A DNA stretch of 11,077 nt, taken from an uncultured Lachnospiraceae bacterium (GTDB lineage Bacteria > Bacillota > Clostridia > Lachnospirales > Lachnospiraceae). The notes beneath the pieces were generated by a model. The model was given only the letters and a program-made list of their open reading frames with translations, was not told the DNA's origin and ran no database searches. This document shows, one piece after another, positions 8,017-11,077 of the stretch (position 1 is the stretch's first letter; each line of letters begins with the position of its first letter). Made by a program: the position numbers and the translations under genes. The stretch lies in contig CAMWOK010000073.1 in NCBI GenBank assembly GCA_947175845.1, forward strand, positions 1 to 11,077, given 5' to 3'.

Positions 8017-8688
8017 TCAGTTTCCTAATTTATATCCGATGCCGCGGACGGTCTCGATGCAGTCGGAGGCGCCCAGCTTGTGCCGGATATTTTTCATATG
8101 CGTGTCGATGATGCGCGTGTCCCCATAGAAGTCGTATCCCCACAGTTTCTCAATCAAGTCTTTTCTGGTCACGACTGTGCCCGGCGCAAGCATCAGTTCC
8201 CGCAGGATCTCAAACTCGCGCAGCGTGAATGCAACAGGCTCGTCTGCAGCGCGCACCTGATGTGCCTTCAGATCCAGGGCAATGTCCCCGCAGCGCAGGA
8301 TATCCGGCGTGGAAACCGCTGTGGACGGCATGGTCCTGCGCAGAACGGCAGCCACTTTCTGTAGCAGGAGTGCCATGGAGACCGGCTTGGTGATGTAGTC
8401 GTCTATCTGCAGCTCATAGCCCTGCATCTGACAGGTCTCACTGTCCAGCGCCGTCAGCATTATGACAGGTGTGTCACATTTTTTGCGGATTTCCCGGCAG
8501 ACGTCAAAGCCGTCCATGCCCGGGAGCATCAGATCCAGCAGAATCAGGTCAAACGGCTCTGTGCCGATCCGCCAAAGCGCCCTGTCCCCGTCGTCCGCCG
8601 TCTCCACCGCATAGTGCGCACTCTCCAGAAAGTTCTGCAAAAGCTCCTGATAGTCGCGATTGTCCTCTACAACAAGTATTTTTGGCAT
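8017..8688 (-). CDS. OmpR/PhoB-family response regulator
   Basis: A 223-residue regulator from the ATG at 8688. The receiver domain (about 1-118) shows the acidic pair Glu8-Asp9, phospho-acceptor Asp52 in LLDLMLPGMDG, Thr79 in MLTA and Lys101 in ITKP. A C-terminal winged-helix domain (about 128-223) contains the family's RKDLIEKLWG, the recognition helix region around RIIDTHMKNIRHKL, and the terminal VRGIGYKL. I prefer the MPKILVVED start over the in-frame ATG at 8718 because GGAGG lies six bases before 8688 and receivers begin this way. It is first in the - strand module and should be phosphorylated by the kinase encoded next to it. Likely target: the 11-bp repeat array before the ATPase gene. 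Confidence 0.95.
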   Translation of the reverse strand: MPKILVVEDNRDYQELLQNFLESAHYAVETADDGDRALWRIGTEPFDLILLDLMLPGMDGFDVCREIRKKCDTPVIMLTALDSETCQMQGYELQIDDYITKPVSMALLLQKVAAVLRRTMPSTAVSTPDILRCGDIALDLKAHQVRAADEPVAFTLREFEILRELMLAPGTVVTRKDLIEKLWGYDFYGDTRIIDTHMKNIRHKLGASDCIETVRGIGYKLGN

Positions 8689-8719
8689 AGTAATCCTCCA
8701 TTCTTGCCAAAGTATCACC

Positions 8720-8752
8720 GCCAGCCGCGTGCAGTCTAGGTGCGCGGCTGGC
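8720..8752. repeat. 10-bp perfect inverted repeat in divergent intergenic region
   Basis: GCCAGCCGCG (8720-8729) and CGCGGCTGGC (8743-8752) are perfectly complementary around a 13-base spacer, and wobble pairs could lengthen the stem inward. It lies 31 bases before the response-regulator start on the - strand, so it would fold in that gene's leader RNA. No T-tract follows on either strand, so a simple intrinsic terminator is unlikely. It could be a protein-binding operator or a leader structure. On the - strand, TTGAAT and TATAGA (about 8762-8788, 15-base spacer) are only a weak candidate promoter. Confidence 0.6.
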
Positions 8753-8844
8753 TATAAAAAGTCTATAACAAAAGCGCGGTGGATTCAAGTGGGAGTTTTA
8801 TGATTATTTTTATATAAATTCATTGATTTTTAACCTTTATATGC

Positions 8845-8873
8845 TTGTTATGTTCTCTGATTTAAAGTATAAT
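8845..8873 (+). promoter_or_regulatory. sigma-A-type promoter for citrate synthase
   Basis: TTGTTA (8845-8850), a 17-base spacer and a perfect TATAAT (8868-8873) precede the citrate synthase ATG at 8928, giving a predicted start near 8880 and a leader of about 48 bases. An A/T-rich run just upstream (about 8797-8840) could act as an UP-like element. A short ACAT-A-ATGT dyad lies at 8884-8892 near the predicted transcription start. Confidence 0.7.
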
Positions 8874-8927
8874 ATTGAATGAGACATAATGTAAAATGAG
8901 AAAATATGAAAAGAAAGGGTGTTGTGA

Positions 8928-10349
8928 ATGGGATTCAAGAGTGACGAGAGTATAAAGGAGTTTACGCATAAATATACAAAAGTATGTGTGGACAACAACG
9001 CCATTGATCCGGATTTGTTTGATGAATACGGTGTGAAGAGAGGGCTGCGTGACAAGAATGGAAAGGGAGTTCTCTCCGGTCTCACCAATATTTCACTGAT
9101 AAAATCATCGGAGGAGAAGGACGGAAAGAGTGTACCGTGCGATGGGCAGCTCTACTACAGGGGGTACAATATCTTTGATCTGGTGAGAGGTTTTCAGAAT
9201 GAGAACCGGTTCGGTTTTGATGAGTGCGCGTATCTGTTATTGTTCGGAGATCTTCCGACTAAGAACGAACTGATCGAGTTCAAAAAGACATTGGGTTACA
9301 GCATGACACTTCCCACAAACTTTGTGCGGGATGTCATCATGAAAGCGTCAAGCCATGATATCATGAACTCACTCACAAAGAGTGTGCTGACGCTCGCGTC
9401 GTACGATGAGAGTGTGGCGGATATGTCGCTGGACAATGTGCTGCGCCAGTGTCTGATGTTGGTCAGCGTATTTCCGATGCTTTCCGTGTATGGTTATCAC
9501 GCTTACAATCACTACGAGTGTGACGAGAGTCTGTATATACATAGACCGGACCCGCGGCTTTCCACAGCGGAGAACCTGCTCCGCATGCTGCGGCCTGATA
9601 TGTCCTACACGCCGACGGAGGCGAAAGTTCTCGACGCGGCGCTTGTGCTGCATATGGAACATGGCGGCGGAAACAACTCTACATTCACCACAAGAGTGGT
9701 CACGAGTGCGGGTTCGGACACCTACTCGGTCATTGCGGCAGCGCTCTCATCGCTGAAGGGACCAAAACATGGCGGAGCCAACATCAAGGTTGTGCAGATG
9801 ATGGAGGATCTGCGCAGAAACGTAGACGATACGACCGATGAAGATCAGGTGCGGGCTTATCTCTACCGCCTTCTGAATAAGGAAGCATTTGACAGAAGCG
9901 GTCTGATCTATGGTATGGGACATGCTGTCTACTCGATCTCCGATCCGAGAGCACTGGTGTTCAAATCTTTCGTGGAACGGCTCGCCAATGAGAAGAAGCA
10001 CCGCAAAGATTTTGAGCTGTATTCCATGATCGAGCGGCTGGCGCCGGAGGTGATCGCGGAGAAGTGCAGAATTTACAAGGGTGTCAGCGCAAATGTTGAC
10101 TTCTACAGCGGATTCGTGTACAGCATGTTAGACATTCCGATGGAGCTGTTCACACCGATATTTGCCATCGCCCGCATTGTCGGCTGGAGCGCGCACCGCA
10201 TGGAGGAGCTGATCAATGTCGATAAGATTATCAGGCCAGCCTACAAGAGCATCGCTGAGCTGCGGCCCTACGCGACGCTCAAGGACCGCTCGACACCCAA
10301 GCTCGACGGCCAGGATCAGAAGATTTATAAACTTCCTATGAATGAATAG
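8928..10349 (+). CDS. gltA: citrate synthase (citrate/2-methylcitrate synthase family)
   Basis: A 473-residue enzyme of the Si-type citrate synthase family, which condenses oxaloacetate with acetyl-CoA (2-methylcitrate synthases use propionyl-CoA). The three catalytic residues are recognisable: His245 in MEHGGGNNSTF, His332 in YGMGHAVYS and Asp391 in NVDFYSG. The substrate-binding PKHGGAN (279-285), Arg341 and Arg424 are also present. It is longer than the classic 370-430 residues because of an extended N-terminal portion (about residues 1-65) before the conserved QLYYRGY block; such long forms are, to my knowledge, ordinary in Clostridia. The ATG at 8928 follows AAAGGG by eight bases. It has its own promoter and a hairpin downstream, so it is probably monocistronic. 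Citrate versus methylcitrate specificity cannot be settled from sequence; an anaerobe would use it in a partial TCA branch towards glutamate. Confidence 0.93.
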   Translation: MGFKSDESIKEFTHKYTKVCVDNNAIDPDLFDEYGVKRGLRDKNGKGVLSGLTNISLIKSSEEKDGKSVPCDGQLYYRGYNIFDLVRGFQNENRFGFDECAYLLLFGDLPTKNELIEFKKTLGYSMTLPTNFVRDVIMKASSHDIMNSLTKSVLTLASYDESVADMSLDNVLRQCLMLVSVFPMLSVYGYHAYNHYECDESLYIHRPDPRLSTAENLLRMLRPDMSYTPTEAKVLDAALVLHMEHGGGNNSTFTTRVVTSAGSDTYSVIAAALSSLKGPKHGGANIKVVQMMEDLRRNVDDTTDEDQVRAYLYRLLNKEAFDRSGLIYGMGHAVYSISDPRALVFKSFVERLANEKKHRKDFELYSMIERLAPEVIAEKCRIYKGVSANVDFYSGFVYSMLDIPMELFTPIFAIARIVGWSAHRMEELINVDKIIRPAYKSIAELRPYATLKDRSTPKLDGQDQKIYKLPMNE

Positions 10350-10370
10350 GAAAAAAATTCTAAAAAGTTG

Positions 10371-10399
10371 TTGCATTTTGCAGGGTGCGGTGTTAAAAT
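10371..10399 (+). promoter_or_regulatory. possible extended -10 promoter upstream of the rimP leader hairpin
   Basis: TTGCAT (10371-10376), 17 bases, then TGT-TAAAAT (10391-10399) forms an extended -10-type candidate just after the citrate synthase stop. A transcript would begin near 10406 and run straight into the 10428-10455 hairpin. The -35 is poor. It could serve rimP-nusA if the hairpin is read through. Confidence 0.3.
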
Positions 10400-10427
10400 A
10401 AAGATAAGTTAAATGATGCTAGATGAT

Positions 10428-10459
10428 AAAGAGTGGACTTGCGAGTCCACTCTTTCTAT
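10428..10459 (+). terminator. terminator-like hairpin after citrate synthase
   Basis: AAAGAGTGGACT (10428-10439) and AGTCCACTCTTT (10444-10455) pair perfectly over 12 bp around a TGCG loop, with the U-rich end of the 3' arm running into CTAT. The stem is strong, but the T-tract is interrupted. Because the arms begin and end in A and T runs, it could terminate both strands weakly. It most likely ends the citrate synthase transcript, but it could be an attenuator in the rimP leader. Confidence 0.6.
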
Positions 10460-10477
10460 ATGCTTATCACATTTTTA

Positions 10478-10504
10478 TTGAAGAGCAATTTTATGTGGTA
10501 AATT
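10478..10504 (+). promoter_or_regulatory. possible rimP operon promoter
   Basis: TTGAAG (10478-10483) and TGG-TAAATT (10496-10504, an extended -10 form) lie after the hairpin and before rimP. The spacer is a short 15 bases (18 if TTATTG at 10475 is used). The -10-like block is duplicated exactly 13 bases downstream. Weak evidence. Confidence 0.28.
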
Positions 10505-10519
10505 ATTGTGGTAAATTAT
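10494..10519 (+). repeat. perfect 13-bp tandem duplication before rimP
   Basis: TGTGGTAAATTAT occurs twice back to back (10494-10506 and 10507-10519). The second copy ends 19 bases before the rimP start and includes the first bases of an alternative in-frame ATG at 10518. Each copy carries a TGG-TAAATT block that resembles an extended -10 box. Confidence 0.85.
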
Positions 10520-10538
10520 GTTGGCAAGAGGTGGCAAA

Positions 10539-11015
10539 ATGGCGAAAAGGGATTCGTACGAAAAACGTGCAGAAGCGTTGCTCGAGCCTATTGTGGCGGC
10601 AAACGGATGCAGGATTTACGATGTCGAGTATGTGAAGGAGGGCAGCGACTGGTATCTGAGGGCGTACATTGATAAGCCGGAAGGTGTTGGGATTATCGAC
10701 TGTGAGAATGTCAGCCGGGCTTTTTCTGAAAAGCTCGACGAGGAAGATTTTATACCGGAGGCTTATATTCTTGAGGTATCCAGTCCGGGACTCGGAAGGG
10801 CGCTGAAGAAAGACAGACATCTGCAGCAGAGTCTTGGCGAGGAAGTGGAGGTAAAGACTTACAGGCCGATTGACCATCAAAAAGAGTTTACCGGGATTCT
10901 CATGGCATTTGACAAGGATACAGTCACGATAGAAATAGAGAATCATTCAGAGACAAAGGATATGGTCTTTGCCAAATCTGACATTGCTGTTATCAGATTA
11001 ACACTGGATTTTTAA
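10539..11015 (+). CDS. rimP: ribosome maturation factor RimP
   Basis: A 158-residue cytoplasmic protein needed for maturation of the 30S ribosomal subunit. The family hallmark YILEVSSPGLGRALK is at about residues 76-90, after the N-terminal domain with EPIVAANGC and the strand LRAYIDKPEG; the C-terminal Sm-like domain covers about 90-158. I chose the ATG at 10539 (MAKRDSYEKR) over the in-frame ATG at 10518, because AGAGG (10527-10531) lies seven bases upstream and the earlier ATG sits in the tandem duplication without a ribosome site. It is followed after 21 bases by nusA, the conserved start of the rimP-nusA-ylxR-infB-rbfA operon. Confidence 0.96.
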   Translation: MAKRDSYEKRAEALLEPIVAANGCRIYDVEYVKEGSDWYLRAYIDKPEGVGIIDCENVSRAFSEKLDEEDFIPEAYILEVSSPGLGRALKKDRHLQQSLGEEVEVKTYRPIDHQKEFTGILMAFDKDTVTIEIENHSETKDMVFAKSDIAVIRLTLDF

Positions 11016-11036
11016 CTTTAGGAGGGTAAAGGAAAA

Positions 11037-11077
11037 ATGAATAAGGAATTAATGGAAGCGCTTAATATTCTTGAGAA
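11037..11077 (+). CDS. nusA: transcription factor NusA, N-terminal 13 codons only
   Basis: The window ends 41 bases into this gene. MNKELMEALNILE matches the usual NusA N-terminus in Firmicutes. The ATG follows a strong AGGAGGG (11020-11026) ten bases upstream, and the position directly after rimP is the conserved one. NusA binds RNA polymerase and modulates pausing, termination and antitermination. Identification rests on 13 residues plus synteny. Confidence 0.9.
   Translation, partial: MNKELMEALNILE

Noticed and set aside
8928..9150. The extended N-terminus of citrate synthase, considered as a fused regulatory domain.
   Set aside because: About 65 extra residues with no recognisable domain; longer clostridial citrate synthases are ordinary.
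10413..10481. A 22-codon open frame (MMLDDKEW...) spanning the hairpin before rimP, considered as a leader peptide.
   Set aside because: It has no ribosome site and no codon run suggestive of attenuation, and its sequence is forced by the hairpin arms.
1..11077. Looked for CRISPR arrays, tRNA or rRNA genes, insertion sequences and phage attachment sites.
   Set aside because: No regularly spaced repeats with spacers, no transposase or integrase motifs, and no tRNA-like cloverleaf were seen by eye on either strand.

Overview
The window looks like chromosomal DNA from a Gram-positive anaerobe of the Clostridia, most likely Lachnospiraceae or a relative. The reasons are the rimP-nusA junction, strong AGGAGG-type ribosome sites with occasional TTG starts, a long-form citrate synthase, and an OmpR-type regulator/kinase pair feeding an ABC-2 transporter. 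The family assignment is inference from gene style; no search was run. The genes from the left edge to about 8.7 kb are visibly richer in G+C than the rimP end.

Left region (1-2644, + strand): a TldD-type zinc peptidase gene, cut by the window edge at its 5' end, is followed by a TldE/PmbA-type partner. These normally form a heteromeric peptidase acting on peptides or unfolded proteins.

Central region (2672-8688, all - strand, read from right to left): an OmpR-family response regulator, a two-TM sensor histidine kinase, an ABC ATPase, a 720-residue fusion of a seven-TM permease with an extracytoplasmic M1-type metallopeptidase (HEXXH-X18-E intact), and a second six-TM permease. The last three genes overlap (4 and 8 nt) and form one translational unit. 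Between the kinase and the ATPase lies a four-unit, 11-bp-period direct repeat abutting a candidate promoter. This is a plausible binding array for the response regulator and makes the five genes one sense-and-respond module: signal, phosphorelay, transporter plus tethered peptidase. The ATPase carries an Arg in place of the invariant Walker A Gly (GPNGARKTT), a single-base change that could cripple it.

Right region (8689-11077, + strand): a divergent intergenic region with a perfect 10-bp hairpin and a good sigma-A promoter leads into citrate synthase. A terminator-like hairpin and a 13-bp tandem duplication precede rimP, and the first 13 codons of nusA close the window.

The most interesting candidate system is the two-component-controlled ABC transporter with a membrane-tethered M1 peptidase, lying next to (convergent with) a TldD/TldE peptidase pair. 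No peptide substrate gene was found inside the window.
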